A DNA stretch of 64,000 nt from CAYRTD01 sp964426915 (lineage in GTDB: Bacteria; Bacteroidota; Bacteroidia; Bacteroidales; GCA-2748055). The position numbers were made by a program, and so were the translations under genes. The notes beneath the pieces were generated by a model that did not search any database, was not told the DNA's origin, and saw only the letters and a list, made by a program, of their open reading frames with translations. The stretch lies in the NCBI GenBank assembly GCA_964426915.1, contig CAYRTD010000002.1, positions 13,121-77,120 on the forward strand, in the 5' to 3' direction. This document shows positions 44,865 through 54,910 of the stretch, piece by piece; position 1 is the first letter of the stretch, and each line of letters opens with the position of its first letter.

Positions 44865-45812
44865 CTAAATCTGATCATCCTCAAAGTTTTTCTTTCTTCT
44901 ATTCATCATCCGTTTACCCAGGGTAATTATCACCACACCTAAAATGGTAATAGTTCCACCAATTATTTGTATAATTTGAGGAAAAATATTCAGGTAGATT
45001 ATAGCTCCAACCGCTACAAAAAAGCCTCGTGTGGCCTGAATGATCATCGCTCTGGAGGCTTCTATGTACTTCAGGGCAGAATATTGAGCAAGTCCCGTCA
45101 AAAAGGGACCTAGGATCGAACCTGCAGCGATATTGAACAGGCTAATGCCGGATATGCTTAAAGACCTGCCGGTGTAAAGTATGAGAATTACTGCAAAAAT
45201 GAAGAGGTAAGAGATTCTGTTCACCATCAAAACAGAAGGATCGATATGGGAAATTCTGCTTTTTGCAATTATAATGCTGATACTAAGAAATATAGATGAT
45301 ATAGTTATTAGTCCGGTACCTTCAATAAAGATCTCACTGAGTTTGTTTTGTCCTGTATAGCTTATCATTATTGCCCCGGTTAATGTGAGTATCATACCGG
45401 CTCCCTCAATAATATTAAACCTTTCTTTAAGAAAAGATATGCCAAATACAGTGACAAATATCGGAGTAAGATTTGCAAGAAAGGAGACAACTGCCGGATT
45501 TTCAACGGTTTCAATTGCCATAAAAAGGGTAGAGGCAGCCACCAGTTCAAATATTCCGATAGTGACAAGCAGGATCCATGATCTTCTGTTCAGGGATTTG
45601 TAGTTTTTCAGTTTGCCTGCCGGGATCATATACAGTAAACTCCAGAGCAGGGCCATTCCAAACCAGTAAAACCCGAATTGTATTACATCAAGTTCGGCAA
45701 GAGCGGCTTTACTGAAAATGTAAACATTAGACATTCCAAGGGTGGCGAGAAAAGCAAAAAGATAGCCCTTAACTACCGGATTTCTTTGCAAATACGCAGT
45801 AAATCCATTCAT
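44865..45812 (-). CDS. EamA/DMT-family transporter
   Basis: A 315-residue inner-membrane protein with ten hydrophobic segments in two EamA repeats (about residues 15-145 and 165-300), followed by a short cytoplasmic basic tail (GKRMMNRRKKNFEDDQI). Typical features are the first-repeat end PAVVSFLANLTPIFVTVFG and FNIIEGAGMILTLTGAIMI, and matching second-repeat sequence ASRAMIIQATRGFFVAVGA. DMT members export metabolites or amino acids; the substrate cannot be told here. It follows pgi on the minus strand after 177 bp. Confidence 0.9.
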   Translation of the reverse strand: MNGFTAYLQRNPVVKGYLFAFLATLGMSNVYIFSKAALAELDVIQFGFYWFGMALLWSLLYMIPAGKLKNYKSLNRRSWILLVTIGIFELVAASTLFMAIETVENPAVVSFLANLTPIFVTVFGISFLKERFNIIEGAGMILTLTGAIMISYTGQNKLSEIFIEGTGLITISSIFLSISIIIAKSRISHIDPSVLMVNRISYLFIFAVILILYTGRSLSISGISLFNIAAGSILGPFLTGLAQYSALKYIEASRAMIIQATRGFFVAVGAIIYLNIFPQIIQIIGGTITILGVVIITLGKRMMNRRKKNFEDDQI

Positions 45813-45989
45813 ATAAAAATAAATTTTCGGCTCGAAGGATTCTTATTCCTTTTCAGCATATTAGTGCTACCTCTCAGGAACAATGAGAGCTGCGAAAAGT
45901 TTAAGTTGTAGGTCAATAATCTTACTGTTAAACCGGAAATGCATGCAGATCCTTAATACGTCCGGGAACTTCTCAGCTCATGTAATACT

Positions 45990-47336
45990 TCACCCCAGCT
46001 TCTTTTTTATTTCTTCCGTTTCTTTTTCAAATCCCGGTTTTTCGAGAAGTGCAAACATGTTCTTTTTGTATGCTTCCACACCTGGTTGATTGAAGGGGTT
46101 AATACCCAGAAGATATCCACTTATGCCACAGGCCTTTTCGAAGAAGTATACCAGTTGCCCCAGGTTAAATTCGTCAATTCTTTCAATCTCTATCCTTATA
46201 TTTGGCACTCCACCATCAACATGGGCCAGCATGGTTCCTAGTTCAGCCATCCGGTTGACATCAGAAATTCTTTTTCCGGCAATATAGTTTAACTTATCGT
46301 AATTGTCTTCATCCACAGGAATATGAAGTTCTGAATTTGAATTTTTAACAGAAATTACTGTTTCGAATATATGTCGTTCACCTTCCTGGATATATTGTCC
46401 CATTGAATGGAGATCGGCAGTAAAATAAACACTTGCCGGAAAAATTCCTTTACCATCCTTTCCTTCACTCTCTCCATAGAGCTGTTTCCACCACTCGGAG
46501 AGATAAACCAGTTTATCGTGATAGTTGGCCAGGATTTCCGTCTTTTTCCCATTTTTATAGAGGGCGTTTCTCGCTGCAGCATACACTGCACTGGGATTAT
46601 CTTCAAAATCCGTTTCAGGTCCGGTTTGTTTCTCCATTTCGATTGCACCTTTGATAAATTTTCTGATACTGAATCCGGCAACGGCTATTGGCAGGAGTCC
46701 AACCGGGGTGAGGACAGAATAGCGCCCTCCTACATCATCGGGGATTACAAAAGTTTTATATCCCTTGTTTGAAGACACTCTTTTCAGGGCTCCTTTTTCC
46801 TTATCCGTAATTGCTACAATTCTGTTTTTTGCTTCATCCTTACCCACCTGTTCTTCAATAAGATCTCTCAGAATGCGGAAGGTGATGGCAGGTTCTGTAG
46901 TGGTCCCTGATTTGGAAATAACAATAATGCCGAATTTTTTATTTCTCAAAAGACCGACTAATTCAGTTAAATAATCTTCAACTATATTCTGACCTGCAAA
47001 AATAACCCGTGGATTATCCCTTTCCGGTAAAAGCCAGTCGAAACTATTGCTCATGGCTTCAATAAAAAATTTGGCTCCGAGATAAGAGCCTCCAATGCCC
47101 ACCACTACTACATAATCGACCCTTGACGACAGATCGGCTGCAGTATTTTCAATATCTTTTATATGGTTTTCTGTTATGGAGGAAGGTAGGTCCAGCCAAC
47201 CGAGAAAATCACTTCCTTCACCACTTTTGTTGTGAAGTTTTTTAATTTCTTCCGCAACTGATGCACGGTAACTTTTTACTTCTTCTTCATATATGAAATC
47301 ATATACTTTTGATATATCAAGATTAAGACTTGTCAT
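45990..47336 (-). CDS. pgi: Glucose-6-phosphate isomerase
   Basis: A 448-residue cytosolic enzyme interconverting glucose 6-phosphate and fructose 6-phosphate. It is of the shorter bacterial (Bacillus-like) type. Substrate-phosphate motifs [12 protein letters not shown] (about residues 79-90) and [12 protein letters not shown] (about 139-150), [15 protein letters not shown] (about 200-214), catalytic Glu in the [13 protein letters not shown] region (about 285-297) and the C-terminal Lys in [16 protein letters not shown] (about 411-426) are all present. It stands between the DUF6340 gene and the DMT gene on the minus strand. Confidence 0.96.
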   Translation of the reverse strand: MTSLNLDISKVYDFIYEEEVKSYRASVAEEIKKLHNKSGEGSDFLGWLDLPSSITENHIKDIENTAADLSSRVDYVVVVGIGGSYLGAKFFIEAMSNSFDWLLPERDNPRVIFAGQNIVEDYLTELVGLLRNKKFGIIVISKSGTTTEPAITFRILRDLIEEQVGKDEAKNRIVAITDKEKGALKRVSSNKGYKTFVIPDDVGGRYSVLTPVGLLPIAVAGFSIRKFIKGAIEMEKQTGPETDFEDNPSAVYAAARNALYKNGKKTEILANYHDKLVYLSEWWKQLYGESEGKDGKGIFPASVYFTADLHSMGQYIQEGERHIFETVISVKNSNSELHIPVDEDNYDKLNYIAGKRISDVNRMAELGTMLAHVDGGVPNIRIEIERIDEFNLGQLVYFFEKACGISGYLLGINPFNQPGVEAYKKNMFALLEKPGFEKETEEIKKKLG

Positions 47337-47417
47337 ATTAAATTTAATTGATTGTTTAAAATGAATTCAGGTTGTAAAGTTAACAAATCCTGGAAAGTGG
47401 GAGGTCAATGTATATTA

Positions 47418-48374
47418 TTATTTCATTTGGTTTTCCAGCCTGTTAATTTCTCTGATCCTCTGATTCAATTGATAGGTGTAATTCTTCGATTCTTTATTCC
47501 TGTAATTTCCCCATGCTTTTTGAGCCCATTCTTTGGCTTTTTCATAATCGCCAAGGATCTCATAAACCACTGCAAGATTGTGTGCTGCACGACCCCGGAC
47601 TTTTCTTTTACCGGACCCGGTAGCTTCTTCGAGAGCGGGAATCGCTGAATCCCAGTCATTTACCTCCATCATCCGGGCGCCAAAGGCCAGATTGTCGAAC
47701 CTGCGGGGACGGTTGTAATACTGCCGGGTGACCCGGATCCAGTAAGGAGCAATCCTTTGGCCGTAAATTGTTCCGGCTTCATAACTAAGATTTTTCACAA
47801 TATCCGGATCTGTATAACTGCTGATCAGATCAATAAAATCAGGGTTTTTCCTGTCTGCATATACCTCATGATTAAAGGCATACTCCTCAATAATGCTTTT
47901 CGTAAGAGGATCGTAGATGCGGATACCCGATTTTGCTTTTAATTGATTTCCAATATGATCGGTATCAAAAAACTCGAGTGAAAGAACAGCATCCGTATTG
48001 TTCTCCCTACAGATCTGCTCAATGAAATTCCAGTCAAGGGGAGGAGCAAAATCCACCGGCCCCTTATCCACTTTCATTTGTATATTGGTGCGTACAATCT
48101 TATACCTGCCGGAATTTTTTAGCTGATCATAAATTCCCTTTATACACATTTTGGAGGCGATATCATCCTGACCGATACCTTCTCCTGTTATTCCTCCCTC
48201 AATCACATTAACTAATTTCTTTTCTCTGGGGCTCCTGTCTATGATAGCTATTGATTCAATATGATCCGGTATAGTCACCCATGCCGGCACCCTGGCGTCG
48301 AATGAAATGGAAGGGGCGGCAAAAATGAGAAAAATAAAAGCTCCGGCTAAGAAATTTAATATTCCTGATTTCAT
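47418..48374 (-). CDS. DUF6340-like exported protein with TPR region
   Basis: A 318-residue protein with a cleavable-type signal peptide (about residues 1-24, no lipobox Cys), an N-terminal domain beginning IPDHIESIAIIDRSPREKK (about 35-53) that resembles DUF6340, strands including DAVLSLEFFDTD (about 128-139), and a C-terminal tetratricopeptide-like region (about 225-318; DWDSAIPALEEATGSG, AAHNLAVVYEILGDYEKAKE). It is probably periplasmic or associated with the outer membrane and involved in protein contacts. DUF6340 proteins have no known function and are usually lipoproteins. It is upstream of pgi on the same strand but separated by 81 bp. Confidence 0.75.
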   Translation of the reverse strand: MKSGILNFLAGAFIFLIFAAPSISFDARVPAWVTIPDHIESIAIIDRSPREKKLVNVIEGGITGEGIGQDDIASKMCIKGIYDQLKNSGRYKIVRTNIQMKVDKGPVDFAPPLDWNFIEQICRENNTDAVLSLEFFDTDHIGNQLKAKSGIRIYDPLTKSIIEEYAFNHEVYADRKNPDFIDLISSYTDPDIVKNLSYEAGTIYGQRIAPYWIRVTRQYYNRPRRFDNLAFGARMMEVNDWDSAIPALEEATGSGKRKVRGRAAHNLAVVYEILGDYEKAKEWAQKAWGNYRNKESKNYTYQLNQRIREINRLENQMK

Positions 48375-48892
48375 GATCTTTAATATTATTTGTGAATAAA
48401 AATACTAATTTGACCCTGTCTGTAAATCGACAATTCAGAACCATGTGAAACAAGCTGACAGCCCGACCCGATACTTCAGAGCTTATATTAATATACCAAT
48501 CAAATACAAAAAGAATACCATAAGTTTTAAGCTTTTTGTATATTGGGGATAATTATTTGCCCCCGGGGGTTAAAAACTATACTACGTGGAATCAGATATT
48601 TCTGTTTCATATGGAAGGTTTATTTCAATAGATCCTTTCAGAGGATCTGCCTTAATTGTTTCCGGTGCAGAGCACAACTGTATGTCTGACCTTCCGGCCC
48701 TGTCATTTGTTTATTTTGTAGATATATTTATTGGATGGCTCTCTATTCAAAATATCTGTGGGGCTAAATGTTATTGCTTATGAGAATGATCCGGGATCAA
48801 AATATAAAAATTTCTTACACTGGCATTCTAGAGCCTTTTTTCTTTAAGGTGCCTTGTAAAAATAAATTTCGACAAATTTTAAATAGATCGTT
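48375..48892. other. 518-bp intergenic stretch with an inverted repeat
   Basis: No gene is supported; the 65-codon frame at 48586 begins with GTG and has no recognisable motif. It contains the inverted repeat at 48496-48546 and the perfect palindrome CCCCCGGGGG at 48560-48569. It separates the divergent DUF6340 gene and the VOC/oxidoreductase operon and so should hold both promoters. Confidence 0.6.
48496..48546. repeat. Long inverted repeat in divergent promoter region
   Basis: ATACAAAAAG (48504-48513) pairs with CTTTTTGTAT (48532-48541), and the flanks CCAAT (48496-48500) and ATTGG (48542-48546) also pair, with a three-base bulge. It may be an operator or a hairpin. The CCCCCGGGGG palindrome follows 13 bp later. 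Confidence 0.6.
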
Positions 48893-49435
48893 ATGAAACA
48901 AAAAACTACGAGATTTACAGTTTTTATTTTAATATTTTTATGTGGTATGGCACTGAGCTCATTTATTAATAATCATAAAGAAAATTCAATGCTGGATACA
49001 AAAAGAGTTGCCCAGGTAGGTATAATTGTTCCTGATATCGATAAAGCTGCCGAAGCTTATGCGAAACTTTTCGGGTTGGAAGTTCCAGAAATCATTCAGG
49101 CCCAAAATCCTGAAAATAATCCAACCACCTATAAAGATAAGTTAACTGAGGCAAGCTGTAGACTTGCTTTTTTCAATCTTGAAAATATTCAGCTTGAACT
49201 TATTCAACCTCTGGGAAAACCCAGTACCTGGAATGACTTTCTGGAGGAAACCGGAGGTGGTATTCATCATATCGCTTTCTGGGTTAAAGGAATGAATGGG
49301 CAGCTAAAAAAACTTAAGATGATGGGCATGAAGGAGGTACAGCATGGGGGGTGGAAAGGCGGACAATACAGTTATGTAGAGACCTCCGAAGATATGGCTG
49401 TGATAATAGAATTATTAGAAAATTTGAGTGAGTAG
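48893..49435 (+). CDS. VOC (glyoxalase/epimerase) family protein with membrane anchor or signal
   Basis: A 180-residue protein. A hydrophobic N-terminal segment (residues 7-22) looks like a signal or anchor; internal Met33 would give a soluble 148-residue form. The VOC domain follows: RVAQVGIIVPDIDKAAEAYA (from 38), NIQLELIQP (about 102), GGGIHHIAFWV (about 122) and a final MAVIIELLE. The first metal ligand, usually His in methylmalonyl-CoA epimerase-type members, is Gln41; later His and Glu are kept. It starts the operon with an oxidoreductase and a TIM-barrel isomerase, so a sugar-epimerase or lyase role is likelier than glyoxalase. Confidence 0.8.
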   Translation: MKQKTTRFTVFILIFLCGMALSSFINNHKENSMLDTKRVAQVGIIVPDIDKAAEAYAKLFGLEVPEIIQAQNPENNPTTYKDKLTEASCRLAFFNLENIQLELIQPLGKPSTWNDFLEETGGGIHHIAFWVKGMNGQLKKLKMMGMKEVQHGGWKGGQYSYVETSEDMAVIIELLENLSE

Positions 49436-49500
49436 GCTCTGATAATTCTTTATAATGAAAATGACGTTTTTGAATTATTAATCAAAAAAATAAACCGAGT

Positions 49501-50655
49501 ATGAAAAAGAGAAAAATCAGAATGGGAATGATTGGTGGAGGCCCCGGAAGCTTTATTGGTCTGGTTCATTTTAACGGAGCCGTTCTTGACGGGCAGATAG
49601 AGCTGGTTTGCGGAGCTTTCAGTTCCGATCCTGAAAAGTCAAAAATTGCCGGTGAACAGTATTTCCTTCCATCTGAAAGAATATATAAATCCTATCAGGA
49701 GATGTTTGAGAAGGAAAAGATCATGGATCCTGATAAGAGAATGGATTTCGTTTGTATAGCTACCCCAAATCATGTTCATTTTGATCCCGCAAGGCTTGCG
49801 CTTGAAAACGGTTTCCATGTGGTTATCGATAAGCCTATGACCATTAGCGTTGAAGAAGCTGAAGATCTGGTGAAGCTTGTTGAGAAGACAGGTCTGCTAT
49901 TTGCTCTCACACACGTTTATACTGGATATCCAATGGTGAAAGAGGCCAGAAAACTTATTTCAGACGGAGAATTGGGCAATTTGCGAAAAATTGTTGTTGA
50001 GTATCCTCAAGGTTGGCTCAGCACTGCACTTGAAAAAACGGACAATGTACAGGCAAGCTGGAGAGCCGATCCAAAAAAATCCGGTAAAGTGGGCTGCATG
50101 GGTGATGTTGGAACACATGCCTTCAACCTTGCTGAATACATCAGCGGTTTGAAGGTATCACAAATTTGCGCTGATCTTACTACTTTTGTTGAAGACCGGA
50201 AACTTGATGACGACGGCAATGTCCTTTTACGATTTGAAAATGGAGCCAAAGGGGTTCTCCACGCCAGCCAGGTTTCTGCCGGAGAAGAAAACAACATTAA
50301 TATCCGGATCTATGGAGAAAAGGGAGGAATAGAATGGCATCAGGTTGAACCCAATACTCTTATTGTTAAATGGCTGGATAAGCCAACCGAGATTCGCCGT
50401 TCGGGTAATGCTTACCTTTCTGAAATTGCCGATTATAACTGCAGGCTCCCTTTTGGACATCCCGAAGGTCTTATTGAAGCTTTCGCTAATATCTACAGAA
50501 ATGTTGCAACTTCTATTCAGCATCGATTAGTAAAGGAAGAAATTCCCGGGCTCGCAAAAGACTATCCTAATGTTTATGATGGTTTGAGAGGTATGGTATT
50601 TATTGATAAACTCATCGAATCAAATAATTCCAATCTTAAATGGACAGAAATTTAA
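49501..50655 (+). CDS. Gfo/Idh/MocA-family oxidoreductase
   Basis: A 384-residue NAD(P)-dependent sugar or cyclitol dehydrogenase. The N-terminal Rossmann domain starts KIRMGMIGGGPGSFIG (about residues 4-19), then FVCIATPNHVHFDPA (about 83-97) and the catalytic-region motif VVIDKPMTISVEEA (about 108-121, with the EKP-type Lys). The C-terminal domain has WRADPKKSGKVGCMGDVGTHAFN (shown in two parts near 187-205), including the catalytic Asp and His. It lies 65 bp after the VOC gene and 30 bp before the isomerase gene. Oxidation of a sugar at C3 is plausible given the DUF1080 genes nearby. Confidence 0.93.
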   Translation: MKKRKIRMGMIGGGPGSFIGLVHFNGAVLDGQIELVCGAFSSDPEKSKIAGEQYFLPSERIYKSYQEMFEKEKIMDPDKRMDFVCIATPNHVHFDPARLALENGFHVVIDKPMTISVEEAEDLVKLVEKTGLLFALTHVYTGYPMVKEARKLISDGELGNLRKIVVEYPQGWLSTALEKTDNVQASWRADPKKSGKVGCMGDVGTHAFNLAEYISGLKVSQICADLTTFVEDRKLDDDGNVLLRFENGAKGVLHASQVSAGEENNINIRIYGEKGGIEWHQVEPNTLIVKWLDKPTEIRRSGNAYLSEIADYNCRLPFGHPEGLIEAFANIYRNVATSIQHRLVKEEIPGLAKDYPNVYDGLRGMVFIDKLIESNNSNLKWTEI

Positions 50656-50685
50656 ACTATTAACTCACTATAATATATTTATTTT

Positions 50686-51678
50686 ATGGCAAGACCTGTA
50701 ACATTATTTACCGGACAATGGGCTGATCTTCCCCTGGAAACTGTTTGTAAAAAAGCCAGGGAATTTGGATATGACGGACTTGAACTCGCCTGCTGGGGAG
50801 ATCATTTTGAAGTGGATAAGGCAGATCAGAAATATTGTGATGAGAAGCGCAAGCTACTCGAAAAGTATAATCTTCAGTTATTCTCTATCTCAACCCACCT
50901 TGTAGGCCAGTCGGTTTGCGATATCATCGATGAAAGACACAAAGCCGTCCTCCCTGATTATATCTGGGGAGACGGAGATCCGGAAGGTGTCAGAAAGAGA
51001 GCAGCTAAGGAAATCATTGCTACTGGGGAGGCTGCTGCCCGGCTGGGGGTAAAGGTTGTTAATGGCTTTACCGGAAGTTCAATATGGCATCTGCTTTATT
51101 CCTTTCCGCCGGTACCTGCGGATATGATTGAAAAAGGCTATCAGGATTTTGCTGAGCGATGGATTCCCATACTTGACAGATACAAAGAACTGGATATAAA
51201 ATACGGACTGGAAGTCCATCCTACTGAAATTGCTTTCGATATAGTGACAGCTGAAAAAGCCCTTATGGCGCTGGATAATCATCCTTCATTCGGCTTCAAC
51301 TACGATCCGAGCCACATGGGTTACCAGGGTGTTGATTATGTGGAATTCATCTATCGTTTCAGCAAAAAGATTGTACATGTTCATATAAAGGATGCTGCCT
51401 GGTCCGTTGCTCCAAAGGAGGCCGGCGTCTTCGGAGGCCATACTGAATTTGGCGATCACCGGCGCTACTGGACTTTTGTTAGTCCCGGAAGGGGAGATGT
51501 GGATTTTGAACCCATTATCCGCGCACTGAACCATATTGGCTATGACGGTCCCTTATCAGTTGAATGGGAAGATTCCGGTATGGACCGCGAACATGGTGCA
51601 GCTGAATCCTGCGATTTTGTTAAGAGCATGGATTTCAAACCCTCTGGTCAGTCTTTTGATGATGCCTTTCAGAAATAA
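50686..51678 (+). CDS. Sugar phosphate isomerase/epimerase-type TIM-barrel protein
   Basis: A 330-residue xylose-isomerase-like TIM barrel of the AP endonuclease 2 superfamily. Probable metal ligands are Glu in [13 protein letters not shown] (about residues 171-183), Asp in [12 protein letters not shown] (about 204-215), His in [11 protein letters not shown] (about 231-241) and Glu in [11 protein letters not shown] (about 285-295). No signal peptide. It is the last gene of the VOC/oxidoreductase operon, with a terminator 27 bp downstream. In such operons it may epimerise or isomerise a keto-sugar; exact substrate unknown. Confidence 0.92.
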   Translation: MARPVTLFTGQWADLPLETVCKKAREFGYDGLELACWGDHFEVDKADQKYCDEKRKLLEKYNLQLFSISTHLVGQSVCDIIDERHKAVLPDYIWGDGDPEGVRKRAAKEIIATGEAAARLGVKVVNGFTGSSIWHLLYSFPPVPADMIEKGYQDFAERWIPILDRYKELDIKYGLEVHPTEIAFDIVTAEKALMALDNHPSFGFNYDPSHMGYQGVDYVEFIYRFSKKIVHVHIKDAAWSVAPKEAGVFGGHTEFGDHRRYWTFVSPGRGDVDFEPIIRALNHIGYDGPLSVEWEDSGMDREHGAAESCDFVKSMDFKPSGQSFDDAFQK

Positions 51679-51704
51679 GACAATGAGCTTTTAATATTAG
51701 AAAG

Positions 51705-51730
51705 AGACGCTACGAAAGAGCGTCTTTTTT
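51705..51730 (+). terminator. Rho-independent terminator after sugar operon
   Basis: AGACGCT pairs with AGCGTCT around ACGAAAG, followed by a run of T. It closes the 48893-51678 operon. Confidence 0.88.
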
Positions 51731-51818
51731 CATTAAAACTATTTTGTAACTATTTTTATTTTCGGACGTCTTAATTTTGTCAGTTTTATCCTTCAACACA
51801 AATTATTCTATTCCTGCG

Positions 51819-54233
51819 ATGATAAAAAATTTCCTTATACACGGGTTAAGAGTTTTCACAAGGCAGAAGTCTTATTTTTTTCTTAACGTCATAGGCTTAT
51901 CTATTGGCATAGCAACCAGTCTTTTTATTTTTATTTATATCCTGAATGAATTAAGTTATGACAATTTCCATGAGAAAAAAGACAGAATTTACCGGTTGAT
52001 CCTGGAAGGTAAGATTGGAGAACAGGAGGTGATCACAACTTCTTCGGCATCACCAGTCGGACCTTATATGTATGCTGAATTTCCTGAAGTGGAGGAGTTT
52101 TGCAGGATGGATTCCTGGGGAGAGACGGTGTTAAAATACGAAGATAATATCTTTACAGAAGAAAAATTTATTCAGGTTGATTCCTCTTTTTTTAATATAT
52201 TTTCCATCCCGCTTTTAAACGGAGATAAAAATTCCGTGTTAAATCAACCGCATACCCTGGTATTGTCTGAGTCTACCTCCAGAAAATTATTTGGCCATGC
52301 GGATGCAGTAGGTAGGATGATAAGGGTTGGGACCGATACAAGTCTTTACAGGGTAACCGGAGTGATGGCAGATTTTCCCTCAAATTCTCACTTTGAAGCC
52401 AATGTTCTGGCCTCATTCATGACAAATAGCAGGTCGGACGATAACAACTGGCTTTCAAATAGTTTTACAACTTATTTATTATTAAAACCCGGAGCGGAGG
52501 CTTCAGGTGTTAATGAGAAACTACCGGAAATGATCACAAATAATGTGGGTTCATTTCTTGAACAATATCTTGGTGTAAGTTTGGAAGAATTTATTGCCGG
52601 AGGTAACCGTTATAATATGCATCTCCAAGAGATGAGTGATATTCATCTGAATCCGAAAATAGATCATCAGCAAAAGCCGGCAACCGACCCAAAATATCTG
52701 TATATTTTTGGAAGCATCGCACTGTTGATCATCATTATTGCATCCATTAACTTCATGAATCTCTCTACTGCCCAGGCTTCAAAAAGGGCAAGAGAGGTAG
52801 GTATAAAAAAGGTTAGTGGTTCCTCACGGGCTGCTTTGATCGGACAGTTTCTGTTCGAATCGGTATTTCTCACCTTTATTTCCCTGTTGCTTTCTTTTGT
52901 GATAGTATGGTTATGTCTTCCTTATATTAATCAATTCATTCGCGCTGAACTGGAGATGAACGTATTTTCTGAATGGTACTTCCTGCCCCTTCTTTTACTA
53001 TTTTCTATTATGATTGGAATCTTTGCCGGATCTTACCCGGCTTTCTATCTTTCTTCTTTTTCACCCATAAAAGTTTTGAAATCAGGCATTACCCCCAGTA
53101 AGGCAAATACTAAACTAAGGAGTATACTCGTGGTCATTCAGTTCTCGATTTCTATCATACTGATTATTGGTACATTGATCATGTTTAAGCAGATCAACTT
53201 TATGCTGAAAAAGGATCTCGGATTTGATAAGGAGAGAATACTGGTTATTTCGCGGGCAGGAGCACTTAAAAACCGGGTGGAATCGTTTAAGAATGAGGTA
53301 AAATCCATTCCAGAAGTCCTCAATGTGAGCGCTTCTACTGCTGTACCCGGACGAAATAATAACACCAATGGATATTCGATCGAAAAAAGATCAGATGAAT
53401 CATTTCTACTTGAAACCAACTGGGTCGATTACGATTACTTTGACACCTATGGCCTTCAGCTGGTTGAAGGCAGGTTTTTTGACCGTGATTTCGAAACCGA
53501 TAAAGAAAAAGTGGTAATTAATCATTCGGCTGTTAGAAGTTTTGGGCTTGAGCCGTCTGAAAGCAGATTCATTATTCGCGAAAATGACCAGGAATATTTT
53601 ATGCCTGTTGTTGGGGTGTTAAAGGATTTCCATTTCAAATCACTTCACAGCGCGATTGAGCCTTATATATTTCTGTATAAAAAAGAGACTATGCAATGGG
53701 GCTACATAAGTGTTAAACTTGCTGGTAGTTTTACCTCTCAGACAATCGATAGAATAGAGGATCATTGGGAAAGTTTTACTTCCAATGATCCGCTTCAGTA
53801 CTTTTTTCTTGATGCTGATTTTGATCAGAAATACAAAGAGGAAAGGCAAAATGCGACTTTATCTATATTATTTTCAATTCTTGCAATTTTTATTGCCTCG
53901 CTGGGATTATTCGGGCTGACTTCTTTTACAATTGAAGCCCGAACCAAAGAAATAGGAATCAGAAAGGCTATGGGCGCCAGTGTTATAAGGATTTTTTATC
54001 TTATCTCAAAAGATATTGGATTGCTGGTGATAATATCCACGCTGATAGCCTGGCCGGTCATTTATTACATTGGGGATAAGTGGTTAAGTAATTATCACTA
54101 CCGAATCGAGATCGGATTAATGAGCTTTATTATTGGTTTCCTGGCAGCTTTATTTATTGCTCTAATCACCATTAGTTACCGGGCAATTAAATCTGCAAGG
54201 ATGAATCCGGCTCTTTCACTCCGGTATGAATAA
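51819..54233 (+). CDS. Two-unit FtsX/MacB-type ABC transporter permease
   Basis: An 804-residue permease with two FtsX units. I chose the ATG at 51819 (MIKNFLIHGLRVFTRQKSYF) over an upstream TTG. Each half has a TM helix, a MacB-type periplasmic domain and three TM helices; coupling motifs are KRAREVGIKKVSGSSRAALI (about residues 324-343) and ARTKEIGIRKAMGAS (about 707-721). It ends SARMNPALSLRYE. No ATPase gene is adjacent. This large orphan type is frequent in Bacteroidota; export of lipopeptides, peptides or stress compounds is possible. The stop is two bases from the convergent upp stop. TAATTTTG at 51772-51779 may be its -7 box. Confidence 0.9.
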   Translation: MIKNFLIHGLRVFTRQKSYFFLNVIGLSIGIATSLFIFIYILNELSYDNFHEKKDRIYRLILEGKIGEQEVITTSSASPVGPYMYAEFPEVEEFCRMDSWGETVLKYEDNIFTEEKFIQVDSSFFNIFSIPLLNGDKNSVLNQPHTLVLSESTSRKLFGHADAVGRMIRVGTDTSLYRVTGVMADFPSNSHFEANVLASFMTNSRSDDNNWLSNSFTTYLLLKPGAEASGVNEKLPEMITNNVGSFLEQYLGVSLEEFIAGGNRYNMHLQEMSDIHLNPKIDHQQKPATDPKYLYIFGSIALLIIIIASINFMNLSTAQASKRAREVGIKKVSGSSRAALIGQFLFESVFLTFISLLLSFVIVWLCLPYINQFIRAELEMNVFSEWYFLPLLLLFSIMIGIFAGSYPAFYLSSFSPIKVLKSGITPSKANTKLRSILVVIQFSISIILIIGTLIMFKQINFMLKKDLGFDKERILVISRAGALKNRVESFKNEVKSIPEVLNVSASTAVPGRNNNTNGYSIEKRSDESFLLETNWVDYDYFDTYGLQLVEGRFFDRDFETDKEKVVINHSAVRSFGLEPSESRFIIRENDQEYFMPVVGVLKDFHFKSLHSAIEPYIFLYKKETMQWGYISVKLAGSFTSQTIDRIEDHWESFTSNDPLQYFFLDADFDQKYKEERQNATLSILFSILAIFIASLGLFGLTSFTIEARTKEIGIRKAMGASVIRIFYLISKDIGLLVIISTLIAWPVIYYIGDKWLSNYHYRIEIGLMSFIIGFLAALFIALITISYRAIKSARMNPALSLRYE

Positions 54234-54235
54234 TG

Positions 54236-54856
54236 TTAGCGTGTTCCGAAAATTCTGTCCCCTGCATCTCCTAAGCCCGGAAAAATGTAGCCTTTTTCAT
54301 TAAGGCCTTCATCAAGAGCGGCCAGGACGACCTCTACGTCGGGATGATCGGTTTCAATGCGGCTTACTCCTTCCGGGGCTCCTACTATGGAAACAAGTTT
54401 TATCGTCTTTGCACCTTTGGATTTTACATCACGGATAGCGGCGCTGGCACTTCCACCAGTAGCCAGCATCGGATCAAGTATCATTACCACAGCTTCGGGA
54501 AGTGATGGAGGAAATTTGGCGTAATAGGAAATCGGCTTTAGTGTTTCTTCATTCCGGTAAAGTCCTATGTGACCTACTTTGGCTGTTGGAATAAGATGGG
54601 CTATTCCGTCAACCATCCCCAGTCCTGCACGTAATATAGGTACCAGTACTATTTCCCTGGCAAGCTGATGCGTCCGGCACTCAGCAACAGGTGTTTCAAT
54701 CGTGACCTCGCTCATTGGCAGGTCACGTGTAATTTCATAGGCCATTAAACCGGCAATCTCCTGCAAATTCTGGCGAAAATCTTTCGTCCGGGTGTCTTTA
54801 TTCCTTAAGATAGTCAGTTTATGAGTGATTAAGGGATGATTGAGTACTTTATGCAT
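54236..54856 (-). CDS. upp: Uracil phosphoribosyltransferase
   Basis: A 206-residue pyrimidine-salvage enzyme forming UMP from uracil and PRPP. It begins with the family HPLITHKLTILRNKDT (about residues 7-22); PRPP-binding loop MILDPMLATGGSASAAI (about 124-140) and the C-terminal uracil-binding GYIFPGLGDAGDRIFGT (about 189-205) are conserved. Cytoplasmic, normal length. It follows the duplicated exported protein gene on the same strand by 54 bp and converges with the permease gene. Confidence 0.96.
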   Translation of the reverse strand: MHKVLNHPLITHKLTILRNKDTRTKDFRQNLQEIAGLMAYEITRDLPMSEVTIETPVAECRTHQLAREIVLVPILRAGLGMVDGIAHLIPTAKVGHIGLYRNEETLKPISYYAKFPPSLPEAVVMILDPMLATGGSASAAIRDVKSKGAKTIKLVSIVGAPEGVSRIETDHPDVEVVLAALDEGLNEKGYIFPGLGDAGDRIFGTR

Positions 54857-54910
54857 GGAAAACTGTTTAGTGAATCTTTACCTGAGCATAAAGTTATAAT
54901 TTTTCCCGGA

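Noticed and set aside
48586..48783. 65-codon frame in the gap before the VOC gene
   Set aside because: GTG start, no Shine-Dalgarno or family likeness.
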